Both the position numbers and the translations under genes were made by a program. A stretch of DNA of 64,000 nt from NCBI RefSeq assembly GCF_008634025.1, contig NZ_PDCM01000002.1:1798001-1862000 (forward strand), written 5' to 3'. The notes beneath the pieces are model-generated. The model made no database searches. It saw only the letters and a list, made by a program, of their open reading frames with translations, and was not told where the DNA came from. This document shows positions 43,317-52,425 of the stretch, one piece after another. Every line of letters starts with the position of its first letter. Positions within the stretch are counted from its first letter, which is position 1. The stretch comes from Streptomyces albofaciens JCM 4342. GTDB lineage: Bacteria > Actinomycetota > Actinomycetes > Streptomycetales > Streptomycetaceae.

Positions 43317-44210
43317 ATGAGCACTCTGCCAAAGATCGCCTGGATCGGGCTGGGCATCATGGGCGCGCCCATGGCCGAAAACCTCCTCAAGGCCGGCTAC
43401 CAGGTCACCGGATACACCCTGGAGGCCGACAAACTGGAGCGGCTGGCCGCGGCCGGCGGCACCCCGGCCGCCTCCATCGCCGAGGCGGTGGCCGGGGCGG
43501 ACGTCATCATCACCATGGTGCCGGCCTCCCCGCAGGTCGAGGCCGTCGCCTACGGGCCCGACGGCATCCTGGAGAACGCCCGCCGCGGCGCCCTGCTGAT
43601 CGACATGTCCTCGATCACCCCGCAGACCTCCGTGGAACTGGCCGCCGCCGCGGCCGAGAAGGGCGTCCGGGTGCTGGACGCGCCGGTCTCCGGCGGCGAG
43701 GCCGGCGCCGTCGAGGCGGTGCTGTCCATCATGGTCGGCGGCGCCCAGGAGGACTTCGACGCCGCCCACCCCCTCTTCCAGGCCCTGGGCACCACCATCG
43801 TGCGCTGCGGGCCGCACGGCGCCGGCCAGACCGTCAAGGCCGCCAACCAGCTCATCGTCGCCGTCAACATCCAGGCCTGCGCCGAGGCCGTCGTCTTCCT
43901 GGAGAAGTCCGGCGTCGACCTCGGGGCCGCCCTGGAGGTCCTCAACGGAGGCCTGGCCGGCTCCACCGTGCTGGCCCGCAAGAAGGACAACTTCCTCCGG
44001 CGCGACTTCACCCCGGGCTTCCGCATCGATCTGCACCACAAGGACATGGGCATCGTCACCGACGCCGCCCGCACCGTCGGCGCCGCCCTGCCCGTCGGCA
44101 ACCTGACCGCCTCCCTGGTCGCCGCCCTGCGCGCCCAGGGCGACGGCGGCCTCGACCACTCCGCCCTCCTGCGCGGCGTCGAACGCCTCTCCGGCCACAC
44201 TGCCGCTTGA
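43317..44210 (+). CDS. glxR: 2-hydroxy-3-oxopropionate (tartronate semialdehyde) reductase
   Basis: Reduces tartronate semialdehyde to D-glycerate with NAD(P)H; beta-hydroxyacid dehydrogenase family, 297 residues. The Rossmann motif is IGLGIMGAPMAENLLKAGY (near residue 10), the substrate motif DAPVSGGEAGA, and the catalytic Lys lies in GAGQTVKAANQLIVA. Its tartronate semialdehyde would normally come from glyoxylate carboligase, whose remnant overlaps this gene's stop codon. Confidence 0.94.
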   Translation: MSTLPKIAWIGLGIMGAPMAENLLKAGYQVTGYTLEADKLERLAAAGGTPAASIAEAVAGADVIITMVPASPQVEAVAYGPDGILENARRGALLIDMSSITPQTSVELAAAAAEKGVRVLDAPVSGGEAGAVEAVLSIMVGGAQEDFDAAHPLFQALGTTIVRCGPHGAGQTVKAANQLIVAVNIQACAEAVVFLEKSGVDLGAALEVLNGGLAGSTVLARKKDNFLRRDFTPGFRIDLHHKDMGIVTDAARTVGAALPVGNLTASLVAALRAQGDGGLDHSALLRGVERLSGHTAA

Positions 44211-44703
44211 CGGCCTGTCAGGTAATCGACGAAGCCGTCGGCGCGGACGCGCGCATCGTCACCGACGCCGGACTCCGCCGGCTCTGCGGCACCCCGCACC
44301 GGTCGTCGCGGCACCACGCACACCGCTATGTGGTGTGCGGCCGGAACGGCCCGCCCGGCAGGCAGGTGCCGGTCACGGTCGGCGTGCGGGTGGCGCTGGA
44401 CGCCCTGGGCCACCGGGACACCGTGGCCGTCGCACTCCTCCGCGCCGACGAACTTCCGTACGTCACTGCCCCGTTGGCGTACGCCGTGCGACACGAGGTG
44501 CCGTTCGTGCTGGCGGCGATCGGGCCCGGCGGCCGGGCCGGCGAGCAGGCGCTGAAGCTGATGCGGGTGTACGGCTGCTCGGCGCACCGGGTGGACGACC
44601 CGGCGGCCTGCGCTCAGCGGCCATCTGGGCCCGCAAGGAAGCCGTGACCACCGCGCGGCCGGTCCTGCTGCTGGCCGCCCCGCGCGTGCCACCCGAGGCG
44701 TAG
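44207..44703 (+). pseudogene. Remnant of glyoxylate carboligase (C-terminal thiamine-diphosphate domain), frameshifted
   Basis: ACQVIDEAVGADARIVTDAGL, then YVVCGRNGPPGRQVPVTVGV, follows the Gcl C-terminal pattern (CQVIDEAVG..., NCGQAGPLGWTIPAALGV) as I know it. The diphosphate-binding GD...NN region is replaced (VALLRADELP, no NN). After DPAAC near 44610 the homologous reading moves to another frame (AAIWARKEAVTTARPVLLL) and ends at 44703. The N-terminal two-thirds of Gcl are missing. A TTG overlapping the reductase stop could still begin a 146-residue product. It occupies the position where gcl would sit in the operon. A divergent but functional small protein is less likely. Confidence 0.7.
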
Positions 44704-44726
44704 GCCCCGGCACCCCTCCAAGACTT

Positions 44727-44778
44727 CCCGGCGGCGGCGCCGACACCTGTCCTGTCGCGCCCAGGCGCCGCCGCCGGG
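44727..44778 (+). terminator. Terminator after the carboligase remnant
   Basis: A perfect 15-base GC stem (CCCGGCGGCGGCGCC with its complement) around a 22-base loop, separating the hyi-glxR operon from catalase. Confidence 0.6.
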
Positions 44779-44827
44779 AACACCCTCCGAGCGGGCCGAA
44801 TGCCGCTCCTCAGCACCACCCCGCAAC

Positions 44828-44847
44828 TTTTCAACAAAGTGTTGACG
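44828..44847. promoter_or_regulatory. Motif A palindrome at catalase
   Basis: TTTTCAACAAAGTGTTGACG, identical to the uraD element over 20 bases and in the same orientation to its gene. It overlaps the catalase -35. Confidence 0.65.
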
Positions 44848-44870
44848 ATGGTGGGGGTGCTCCATACGCT
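44842..44870 (+). promoter_or_regulatory. Catalase promoter
   Basis: -35 TTGACG (44842-44847), 17-base spacer, -10 TACGCT (44865-44870), about 46 bases before the ATG. Confidence 0.6.
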
Positions 44871-44916
44871 CCATCACGCGGAAGCCGACTTCCGCGCTCT
44901 CGTACGGAAGGTCACC

Positions 44917-46386
44917 ATGCCGAAGCCCACGACGACGCGCCGTCTCACCACGGAGGCCGGCGCCCCGATCGCCGACAACCAGAACTCCGCCACCGCCGGC
45001 GTCGGTGGCCCGCTGCTCCTCCAGGACCAGCACCTCCTGGAGAAGCTGGCCCGCTTCAACCGTGAGCGCATCCCGGAGCGGGTGGTGCACGCCCGCGGCT
45101 CGGGCGCGTACGGGTACTTCGAGGTGACCGACGACGTCACCGCCTACACCCGCGCGGACTTCCTGAGCGCGGTCGGCCGGCGCACCGACCTGTTCATCCG
45201 CTTCTCGACCGTCGCCGACAGCCTCGGCGGCCCGGACGCCGCCCGTGACCCGCGCGGCTTCGCGGTCAAGTTCTATACCGAGGAGGGCAATTACGACCTC
45301 GTCGGCAACAACACCCCGGTCTTCTTCATCAAGGACCCGCTGAAGTTCCCGGACTTCATCCACTCGCAGAAGCGCGACCCGTTCACCGGCAAGCAGGAGC
45401 CGGACAACGTCTGGGACTTCTGGGCCCACTCCCCCGAGGCCACCCACCAGGTCACCTGGCTGATGGGCGACCGCGGCATCCCGGCCTCGTACCGGCACAT
45501 GAACGGCTACGGCTCGCACACGTACCAGTGGACGAACGCCGACGGCGAGGGCTTCTTCGTCAAGTACCACTTCAAGACCAACCAGGGCATCCGCTGCCTG
45601 AGCAGCGACCAGGCCGCCGAGCTGGCGGGCAAGGACCCCAACAGCCACCAGACCGACCTGCTGCAGTCCATCGAGCGCGGCGTGTACCCGTCCTGGACGC
45701 TGTACGTGCAGATCATGCCGGCGGCCGAGGCGGCGGACTACCGCTTCAACCCGTTCGACCTGACGAAGGTGTGGCCGCACGCCGACTACCCGCTGCGGCG
45801 CGTCGGCCGGATGGTGCTCGACCGCAACCCGGACAACGTCTTCGCCGAGGTCGAGCAGGCCGCGTTCTCGCCCAACAACTTCGTGCCCGGCATCGGCCCG
45901 TCCCCGGACAAGATGCTCCAGGGCCGGCTGTTCGCCTACGCCGACGCGCACCGCTACCGCCTGGGCGTCAACCACACCCAGCTGCCGGTCAACGCGCCGA
46001 AGGCGACCGTGGCGAACAACTACGGCCGGGACGGTCTGATGGCGTCCAACGCCTACGGCCGGCACGCCAAGAACTACGAGCCCAACTCCTACGGCGGCCC
46101 CGTGCAGTCGGACCAGCCGCTGGCCGCGCCCTTCGCGCTCACCGGCCACACCGGCACCCACGCGGCCCCGGCGCACGCCAAGGACGACGACTTCTTCCAG
46201 GCCGGCGAGCTGTACCGGCTGATGTCCGAGGACGAGAAGAACCGCCTGGCGGCGAACATCGCCGGCGGCCTGGCGCAGGTCTCGCGGGACGACGTGGTCG
46301 AGAAGAACCTCGCCCACTTCCACGCGGCCGACCCGGAGTACGGCAAGCGCGTCGAGGCGAAGGTCCACGAGCTGCGCGAGGACTGA
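44917..46386 (+). CDS. katA: Monofunctional heme catalase (clade 3, small subunit)
   Basis: Dismutates hydrogen peroxide; cytosolic tetramer expected. 489 residues. The active-site His is in [16 protein letters not shown], the distal Asn in [14 protein letters not shown] follows the family pattern, and the heme-ligand Tyr lies in [17 protein letters not shown] 44917 with GGAAGG is chosen; 39 in-frame codons upstream overlap the promoter and are not coding. The shared 20-base element with the uricase operon indicates a role in disposing of uricase peroxide. Confidence 0.96.
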   Translation: MPKPTTTRRLTTEAGAPIADNQNSATAGVGGPLLLQDQHLLEKLARFNRERIPERVVHARGSGAYGYFEVTDDVTAYTRADFLSAVGRRTDLFIRFSTVADSLGGPDAARDPRGFAVKFYTEEGNYDLVGNNTPVFFIKDPLKFPDFIHSQKRDPFTGKQEPDNVWDFWAHSPEATHQVTWLMGDRGIPASYRHMNGYGSHTYQWTNADGEGFFVKYHFKTNQGIRCLSSDQAAELAGKDPNSHQTDLLQSIERGVYPSWTLYVQIMPAAEAADYRFNPFDLTKVWPHADYPLRRVGRMVLDRNPDNVFAEVEQAAFSPNNFVPGIGPSPDKMLQGRLFAYADAHRYRLGVNHTQLPVNAPKATVANNYGRDGLMASNAYGRHAKNYEPNSYGGPVQSDQPLAAPFALTGHTGTHAAPAHAKDDDFFQAGELYRLMSEDEKNRLAANIAGGLAQVSRDDVVEKNLAHFHAADPEYGKRVEAKVHELRED

Positions 46387-46735
46387 ACCCCCGGTCGGCG
46401 CGGGGGCCCGACGGGAGGTCCGGCCCCCGCGCGCCCGTGCCGGCCGGTCCGCTGAGGGGTGGCCGGCCGGCACGGCACTCCCCCCGAAACCCCGCCCGGC
46501 GGTGCGATCGTCCTGTCGCGCCCGACTCCCGTGCCGCCGGGCGGCACCATCTTCTACGCGCCGGTGCGGACGGAACCGCTCACGGTGTCCGTACGATCCG
46601 GGCAAAAGCCCGGCCCGCGCGCATATCCCTGCGGTATGGTCGGCCTCCCACCGTGAGCCTCCCCCCAACGCCAGCTGGGGGATCATGGACGGCAGTGGAG
46701 AATCCTGTCTGCCGACCTACTTGCCAGGAGCGACC
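46387..46735. other. Intergenic region after catalase
   Basis: Contains the catalase terminator and about 300 bases with no supported gene; short frames on both strands lack ribosome-binding sites. The last 40 bases lead into an AGGAG site. Confidence 0.4.
46398..46432 (+). terminator. Catalase terminator
   Basis: An 11-base stem (GCGCGGGGGCC with its complement), 13-base loop, 12 bases past the stop codon. Confidence 0.65.
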
Positions 46736-47470
46736 ATGGCCGACAGCGTCCCGGTGCGCTGCCCGACGTGCCGCCGCGAGAACGCCTTCACCCCGCCGAC
46801 GTTCCCGTGCGCCTGCGGGGCACCGCTGACCCTGCCGGTGCTGCGCGGCGGCGTGCCGGTGGAGATCGTGCACCGTACGTGGCAGAGCTCCTGGGTGGAG
46901 GTGCGCTGCGACACCTGCGGGCGGCTGGACGAGTGGCCGGCGCCGGAGTCGGGCTGTGTGTGCGGCACGGTGGTGCGCGTCCCCGTCGTCCCCGTACCGA
47001 ATCCGCCCCCGCCGAACCCGCGGGCGCCCGGCAGCCCGCCGGCGGACGCGCCCGAGCCGCACGCCGCGCCGCCGGTGCTGCGCCCGGCCTTCCGCCCGGT
47101 CACCATCCGTACGGCCCGCGACTGTGTCACCGCCGCCGCCCAGTACCTGAAGTGGCTCGGCTTCACCGACGTCACGGCGGCGCAGGAGCGCAGCGCGTCC
47201 GGCGTGGACCTGCGCGGCACCGGCGTGGTGGCCCAGGTGGACCCGACGACCCGGGCGACCAAGCTGCGGGAGATCGAATGCCTGTGGCTCAACGGACTCA
47301 GTGATTCCGCGATCGCGGTCTGCTTCTCCCTGGCGGGCTACTCCCGCGACGCCCGCGCCCGCGCCGACGCCCTGCACCTCCCGCTGTTCGTCATGGACCT
47401 CACCGGCACCCCGCAGCCGGTCAACGACCCGGCCGACGAGCTGATCAGGGACGGCGCCACGGGGCGGTAG
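46736..47470 (+). CDS. Double zinc-ribbon protein with an Mrr-like nuclease-fold domain
   Basis: 244 residues. Two ribbons: C9, C12, C25, C27 and C58, C61, C74, C76. A proline-rich linker (84-122) is followed by a domain (about 125-240) resembling the PD-(D/E)xK restriction-endonuclease fold: AAAQYLKWLGFTDV, SGVDLRG (D158), VVAQVDP, KLREIECLWL. The QxK catalytic motif reads QVD (D169), so the nuclease centre looks altered. Start chosen for AGGAGCGACC before the ATG. No methylase or other restriction gene adjoins it. Function unknown; a DNA- or RNA-binding role is plausible. Confidence 0.72.
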   Translation: MADSVPVRCPTCRRENAFTPPTFPCACGAPLTLPVLRGGVPVEIVHRTWQSSWVEVRCDTCGRLDEWPAPESGCVCGTVVRVPVVPVPNPPPPNPRAPGSPPADAPEPHAAPPVLRPAFRPVTIRTARDCVTAAAQYLKWLGFTDVTAAQERSASGVDLRGTGVVAQVDPTTRATKLREIECLWLNGLSDSAIAVCFSLAGYSRDARARADALHLPLFVMDLTGTPQPVNDPADELIRDGATGR

Positions 47471-47566
47471 GGACGGCGGCGAGGCCGTCGGCGGGGGCGG
47501 CGGCCGGCCGGGCGGGCCCGGCTGGTTAGGGTCGGTGGGTTCCCGACCAGCGTACGGAGAGGCTCG

Positions 47567-48271
47567 ATGACGGCCAGGAACAGCGCGGACGCGCTGCTGC
47601 AACTGCGCGGGGTCAGCCGGCGCTACGGCGACCGGCAGGCCCTGCACCCGATCGACCACGACCTGGCCGCGGGCCGCTGCACCGCGCTGTTCGGGCACAA
47701 CGGGTCCGGCAAGTCCACCCTGCTGCGGATCGCGTGCGGCCGGGACGCGCCGACCGGCGGCCGGGCGCTGTTCGCGGGCCGTACGGTCGCCGAGGACGAC
47801 CCGGAGGTACGGGCGCGGGTCGCGGTCGTCGGCGACAGCGTGGCCTGCTATCCGGACCTCACCGTCCGCGAACACCTCGAACTCGTCACGGTCGCGCACG
47901 CGGTGGACGACGCCCCGGCCTGGATCGACCAGGTGCTCGCCGACCGGCGGCTGGCCGACCACGCCGACGCGCTGCCCAACGCGCTCTCCTCCGGCCAGTT
48001 GCAGTCGCTGCTGCTGGCCGCCGCACTGGTCCGGCCGCGCGACCTGCTCGTCCTGGACGAGCCGGAACAGCGGCTCGACCCCGACGCCCGCGCGCGCCTG
48101 GCCGCCCTCCTGGTCGCCGAGAAGGAGGGCGGCGTGGCCGTCCTGCTCGCCACGCACCAGGCCGAGCTGGCCGAGGAGGTCGCGGACCACATGATCGCGC
48201 TGGAGGACGGCCGGGTGATCGAGCAGGGCGCTCCGGCGGAGGTGCTGCGGAAGCTGGGTGTGCGCTCATGA
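47567..48271 (+). CDS. ABC transporter ATP-binding protein
   Basis: Single ATPase subunit of an ABC-2-like exporter, 234 residues. Walker A GHNGSGKST (43-51), signature LSSGQ near 144, Walker B DLLVLDEPEQRLD near 161-173, H-loop LATHQAE. The signature LSSGQ and the EPEQ after Walker B are variants common in actinobacterial exporters. Its stop overlaps the next gene's ATG by four bases. Cargo unknown. Confidence 0.92.
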   Translation: MTARNSADALLQLRGVSRRYGDRQALHPIDHDLAAGRCTALFGHNGSGKSTLLRIACGRDAPTGGRALFAGRTVAEDDPEVRARVAVVGDSVACYPDLTVREHLELVTVAHAVDDAPAWIDQVLADRRLADHADALPNALSSGQLQSLLLAAALVRPRDLLVLDEPEQRLDPDARARLAALLVAEKEGGVAVLLATHQAELAEEVADHMIALEDGRVIEQGAPAEVLRKLGVRS

Positions 48272-49971
48272 CGGCGCGCGCTACGGACACGGAGCCGCGC
48301 GCGGCGGAGGAGGAGACCGCCGGCCCGGCCGTCTGGAACGAGCAGGAGGACGACCGCACCGCCGAGACGCTGCGCTGGCTGCGCACGAAGCGTCGCGCGC
48401 ACCAGCGCCGGCGCCGCCGCGACCGTGCCGTCCTCGCGTACTGCGTGGTGCTCGCCGCCCTCGGCTACGGCGGCGGCTACACCCTTCGCTTCCTGCGGTC
48501 GCTGGAGCTCGGCGCGGACCACGGCACCCTCGGCGCGGACCTCCGGCGCACCCTGCCGGCCGCCTTCGTCGCCGTGGCCCTCGCGCTGGCCGTGCTCGCC
48601 GCCCGCGACGCGCTGTGGCGCGGGCCGGTGGTCGTGTCCGGACCGTCCGCGGGCTGGCTGCTGGCCCAGCCCGTACGGCGCGGCGCGGTGCTGCGGCCCG
48701 CCTTCCGCCTGTCCGCCCTGCTGGCGACGGCCGCCGGGGCGCTCGCCGCGTCGGCCGCGGCCGTCGTCCTGCACGTCACCGGCCTGGCGTCCTTCGGCGG
48801 CGCGCTGGCCGCCGTGCTCCCGGCCGGGGTCTGCCTGCCGCTGCTGGCCGTGTCGCTGGGCATGGCGGTCGAGCGCAGGCCGCGACCGGCCCGTCTCGTA
48901 CGGCGGCTGACCGCGCCCGCCGCCCTGCTCCTGGCGCTCGCGGCCGGCCAGGCGGCGCTGGCCTTCGGCGGCCGTCGCTGGGCGCCTCTGGAATGGGCCG
49001 AACTGTGGTCCGGCCCGTGGGGCTGGGCAGCGCAGCCGGTGGTGGCGGTCACCGGCGGCCCGGCCCCGGGCTGGCCGGTCGCGCTCGTACTCCTCGCGGC
49101 TGTCACCGCCGCCGCTGCCGGGTACGCGCACCGGGACGCCGCGCACGTGCCCAACGCCCAGCTGCGCGGCCGCGCGGCAACGGCCTCGGCCGTCACGTCC
49201 GGCGTGTTCGCCCTGGAACTGCGGGCCGCGAAGCTGGCCGTCCTGGAAGCGGGCGGTGACGCGCCCAAGCGCCGGGTCCGGCTCCCGGCGCCCCCGCACC
49301 GGTACCTGATCGTGGTGTGGCGCGATCTGCTGGCCCTGCTGCGCATGCCGGGGCGGCTGGGGCGGGCGGTCGCCTGGACGGCCGCCGCGGGCGCGGCGGT
49401 GGGCCTCGGTGCCGGGCCGGTCGCCGAGCGGCGCGTGCTCGGCCTGGCCGTGGGGCTGCTGTGCGGGTACGCCGCGGTCGGCGCCCTCGCCGAACCGGCC
49501 CGCCTGGAGACGGACGACGCGCGGCGGGCGGCCTGGTCACCGTTCCGGCTGCGGACGCTGATGCTGCACCATGCCGTCGTGCCGGGCGTGCTCGGCGCGC
49601 TGCTGGGTCTGCTGGCGGCCGTACCGTACGCGCTCGCCGGCGCGGGATGGGCCCTGCTGATGATGCCGCTGTGCGCGGGGCCGTTCGCCGCGGCGGCGGT
49701 CTTCGGCGCCTGCCGCGGCCCGGCCCGCACGGACCTGCTGTTCGCCGGGGGTGCCACCCCGATGGGCGGCCCGGGCCCGTTCCTCTTCGCCGCCTGGTAC
49801 GCCGCCGGGCCCCTGGTCTCGGTCACCGGACTCGCCCTCGCCCTGAACGCGGCCCTCGCCCACGGACCGGACGCGCGGTCGGCGCTGCACGTCGCCGTCG
49901 TGGCCGTACTGCTGACGGCCGGTCTGCTGTTCTTCGCGGCCCGCTCGGCGGACCGGCTCGTACGGCACTGA
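48268..49971 (+). CDS. DUF6297-like polytopic membrane protein, exporter partner
   Basis: 567 residues with a charged N-terminus (RTKRRAHQRRRRRDRAVLAY) and about 12 membrane segments in two blocks (about 50-330 and 380-560). No periplasmic domain of note. It is translationally coupled to the ATPase upstream (ATGA), so the two form a transporter; the membrane part resembles Streptomyces DUF6297 proteins. Cargo unknown. Confidence 0.85.
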   Translation: MTARATDTEPRAAEEETAGPAVWNEQEDDRTAETLRWLRTKRRAHQRRRRRDRAVLAYCVVLAALGYGGGYTLRFLRSLELGADHGTLGADLRRTLPAAFVAVALALAVLAARDALWRGPVVVSGPSAGWLLAQPVRRGAVLRPAFRLSALLATAAGALAASAAAVVLHVTGLASFGGALAAVLPAGVCLPLLAVSLGMAVERRPRPARLVRRLTAPAALLLALAAGQAALAFGGRRWAPLEWAELWSGPWGWAAQPVVAVTGGPAPGWPVALVLLAAVTAAAAGYAHRDAAHVPNAQLRGRAATASAVTSGVFALELRAAKLAVLEAGGDAPKRRVRLPAPPHRYLIVVWRDLLALLRMPGRLGRAVAWTAAAGAAVGLGAGPVAERRVLGLAVGLLCGYAAVGALAEPARLETDDARRAAWSPFRLRTLMLHHAVVPGVLGALLGLLAAVPYALAGAGWALLMMPLCAGPFAAAAVFGACRGPARTDLLFAGGATPMGGPGPFLFAAWYAAGPLVSVTGLALALNAALAHGPDARSALHVAVVAVLLTAGLLFFAARSADRLVRH

Positions 49972-50073
49972 GCCGTCCGGCCGGGGCTCGCCGGCCGGGG
50001 AAGGAAACGACCGCTCCGGCGGTTGTGTCCGGCTGTGACAGCCGACCGCACGCGCGAGGAGCCGGGGGCCCGT

Positions 50074-50649
50074 ATGAAGGTGATCGTCATCGGAGCGAGC
50101 GGGGTCATCGGCAGCGCGGTCGCCGACGAGCTGGAGGGGCGCGGGCACACGGTCGTCCGAGCCGCGCGGCGCGGACCGGTGCGGGTGGACATGGAGGATC
50201 CGGCGTCCGTGGACGCGCTGTTCGAGAACCCGGCCGTGCGGGGCGCGGACGCGGTGGTCTGCTGCGCGGCGAGCGGCCGGCTCGTCCCGCTGGACGAGCC
50301 CTCCGACGCCGAGTTCACCCGTGGCCTGCACGGCAAGCTGCTCGGGCAGGTGCAGCTGACCCGGCGCGCGCTGCACCACCTTCAGGACGGCGGGGCCGTC
50401 GTGCTCACCGGCGGACGGTTCGACGAGCCCACGCCGGGCGGCGCGTTCACCGCGCTGGTGAACTCGGGGCTGGACGCCTTCGCACAGGCCGCGGCGCCTG
50501 AGATGCCCCGTGGGCTGCGGCTGACCGCCATCAGCCCCGGCTGGGTCGGCGAGACCCTGGAGCGGCTGGGCACGGACCCGTCCGCGGGTATCCCGGCCGC
50601 CGAACTGGCCCGTACGTACGCGGACGCCGTGGAGGGACGTACCGCCTGA
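50074..50649 (+). CDS. Short-chain dehydrogenase/reductase
   Basis: Small SDR, 191 residues. The cofactor loop is VIGASGVIGSAVADELEGRG (3-23), ending with basic residues (RAARRG) that favour NADPH. The classical YxxxK is absent; ALVNSGLDAFAQAAAPEMPRGLRLTAISPGW instead matches the short SDR subgroup with Asn at this site. ATG 50074 is preferred because the 17 in-frame codons before it precede the glycine motif by too much. Substrate unknown. Confidence 0.82.
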   Translation: MKVIVIGASGVIGSAVADELEGRGHTVVRAARRGPVRVDMEDPASVDALFENPAVRGADAVVCCAASGRLVPLDEPSDAEFTRGLHGKLLGQVQLTRRALHHLQDGGAVVLTGGRFDEPTPGGAFTALVNSGLDAFAQAAAPEMPRGLRLTAISPGWVGETLERLGTDPSAGIPAAELARTYADAVEGRTA

Positions 50650-50710
50650 CCCGGCGCCGGACCCGGGAAAACCGGCTGCCCTCCGCCGCGCGACCTGCGA
50701 CGGTGCTGCC

Positions 50711-51253
50711 ATGAAGGCATCCGGCACCCGCCCCGACCCCGTCATCCGTCCGGCCGCCCCCGGCGACCTCCCCGCGCTGCGCGACATCGAGCGCGCGGCC
50801 GGGGAGTCGTTCCGCGCCCTGGGCATGGACCTGATCGCGGACGACGAACCGCCGTCGCTGACAGAACTGACTCACCATCAGCGGGCCGGACGGGCGCTGG
50901 TCGCCGAGGACGGCTCGGCGGACGGCGCGCCGCTCGCGTATCTGCTGTGGGAGCCGGTCGACGGCTGCGCCCACATCGAACAGGTCTCGGTCCACCCGGA
51001 CGGTGCCCGCCGCGGCCTCGGCCGGGCGCTCATCGAGCGGGCGTGGCGGGACAGCGGGCTCCCGGCGCTGACCCTGACCACGTTCGCGGACGTGCCGTGG
51101 AACGCCCCGTACTACGCCCGCCTCGGCTTCCGTGTCCTCGGCGGGGCCGAACTGACCCCGGGGCTGCGGGCGGTCCGCCGACGGGAGGGTGAGCTGGGGC
51201 TGGACCGGTGGACGCGGGTGTGTATGCGCCGGGACGCCGGCCTGGCGGGGTGA
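50711..51253 (+). CDS. GNAT family N-acetyltransferase
   Basis: 180 residues. Acetyl-CoA motif A is HIEQVSVHPDGARRGLGRAL (about 92-111; the R-R-G-L-G-R loop), followed by PALTLTTFADVPWNAPYYARLGFRVL, the GNAT motif B. Such proteins acetylate small amines or protein N-termini; the substrate is unknown. Separate transcription unit after the SDR. Confidence 0.9.
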   Translation: MKASGTRPDPVIRPAAPGDLPALRDIERAAGESFRALGMDLIADDEPPSLTELTHHQRAGRALVAEDGSADGAPLAYLLWEPVDGCAHIEQVSVHPDGARRGLGRALIERAWRDSGLPALTLTTFADVPWNAPYYARLGFRVLGGAELTPGLRAVRRREGELGLDRWTRVCMRRDAGLAG

Positions 51254-51305
51254 CCTCCGGACAGGCCCGCTTGCCGGTGCTCCGGGTGCCGGGGACCATC
51301 GCCGG

Positions 51306-52343
51306 ATGAAGCCACCGATGAATCCGCCGCAGCCGGCCTCCCGGCGCCCGTCCGGCCCGTTCGCCGTCGGCCGGACGTGCGCGCCGCCCGCTCCCCTGTC
51401 CCCCGCCCGGCGCGTCCTCGCCCTGGCCGCGTCCGCCGCCGTCGTCGTCCTCGTGCCGCTGCTCGGTACGGGGCTCGTGGTCGACGAGTCGTACGAGGTC
51501 CGATTACCCGGGGACGGGGCCACCGCGCTGCTGCGCGCGGTGCTGCTGGCCGCGCTGTGCGTGCACCTCGGGGAGTTGGCGGGGGTGCGGCTGGCGCGGC
51601 GGGTGGCCGGGGCTCCGGCGGGGCTGCCGCGGCCGTGGGCGGTGCGGGCCGCGTGGGCGGGGGTGGCGGCGGCGGTGGGGCAGTTGCTGCTGGTGGCGGG
51701 GAGCGGCTCGCCGGTGGCGGGGCTGTCCGGGCCCGCCCTCGTCGAGGCGTACGGCACCCGGCCCGGCCTGCTCGCGCTGCTGGAGGCCAACGCGTTCCTG
51801 CTGGCCGCCCTGTGCGCCGCTTCCGGACGCCCGGGGTGGGCGGCCGTCCCGCTGGCGGCCATCGTGTTCGGCGAGGCGCTGCGGGCCCATCCCGAGCCGT
51901 ACACCCCGGAGACCGGTACGGCTCTGACCCTCGTGCACCTGACGGCGACCGCGCTGTGGACCGGCGGGCTGCTGTACGTGCTGCGGACGCGGTGGCGGTG
52001 GCGGCACGACGCGGCGGCCGGCCGGGAGTTGCTGACGCGGTACGCGCGGCCGGCGGCGCTGCTGTTCGCCGCGATCACCGCGACCGGCGTGTGCAGCACG
52101 CTGCGCCGGCTGCCGCTCGCGGAGACGCTCGCCACGGGGTACGGGCGGGTGCTGCTGGCCAAGCTGGTGCTCGTCCTGCTCGTGAGCGGGCTGGCGCTGG
52201 CCGCGCGCGGACGGCTGCGGCGGGAGGCGGCCGTGCCGGGCGCGGCCACCCGGCCGGCCCGCGCGGAGCTGGTGGCGCTGGCGGCGGTGGTACTGGTCTC
52301 CGCCGTGCTGACCGCCGTACCGCTGCCGCCCGCGCCGGTCTGA
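51306..52343 (+). CDS. CopD-like copper resistance membrane protein
   Basis: 345 residues with about eight membrane segments. GTALTLVHLTATALWTGGLLY (near residue 200) is the CopD/PcoD signature, with a membrane His for copper; ITATGVCSTLRRLPLAETLATGYGRVLLAKLVLVL follows the pattern. Family members move or insert copper at the inner membrane. A CopC-like partner is not adjacent. The first 35 residues are cytoplasmic and proline-rich; a start four codons later is possible. Confidence 0.88.
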   Translation: MKPPMNPPQPASRRPSGPFAVGRTCAPPAPLSPARRVLALAASAAVVVLVPLLGTGLVVDESYEVRLPGDGATALLRAVLLAALCVHLGELAGVRLARRVAGAPAGLPRPWAVRAAWAGVAAAVGQLLLVAGSGSPVAGLSGPALVEAYGTRPGLLALLEANAFLLAALCAASGRPGWAAVPLAAIVFGEALRAHPEPYTPETGTALTLVHLTATALWTGGLLYVLRTRWRWRHDAAAGRELLTRYARPAALLFAAITATGVCSTLRRLPLAETLATGYGRVLLAKLVLVLLVSGLALAARGRLRREAAVPGAATRPARAELVALAAVVLVSAVLTAVPLPPAPV

Positions 52344-52425
52344 GCGGCTGCGGGCGGTGCCGGGCGGAGCCCCGGTGCGGCGGCCGGGCCCGGGGCCGGA
52401 CCGGACAGCGCGCCATAATGCCTGC

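Noticed and set aside
46736..47470. Restriction-modification or other defence system
   Set aside because: The nuclease-like domain has an altered catalytic motif and no methylase, helicase or other defence gene is nearby.
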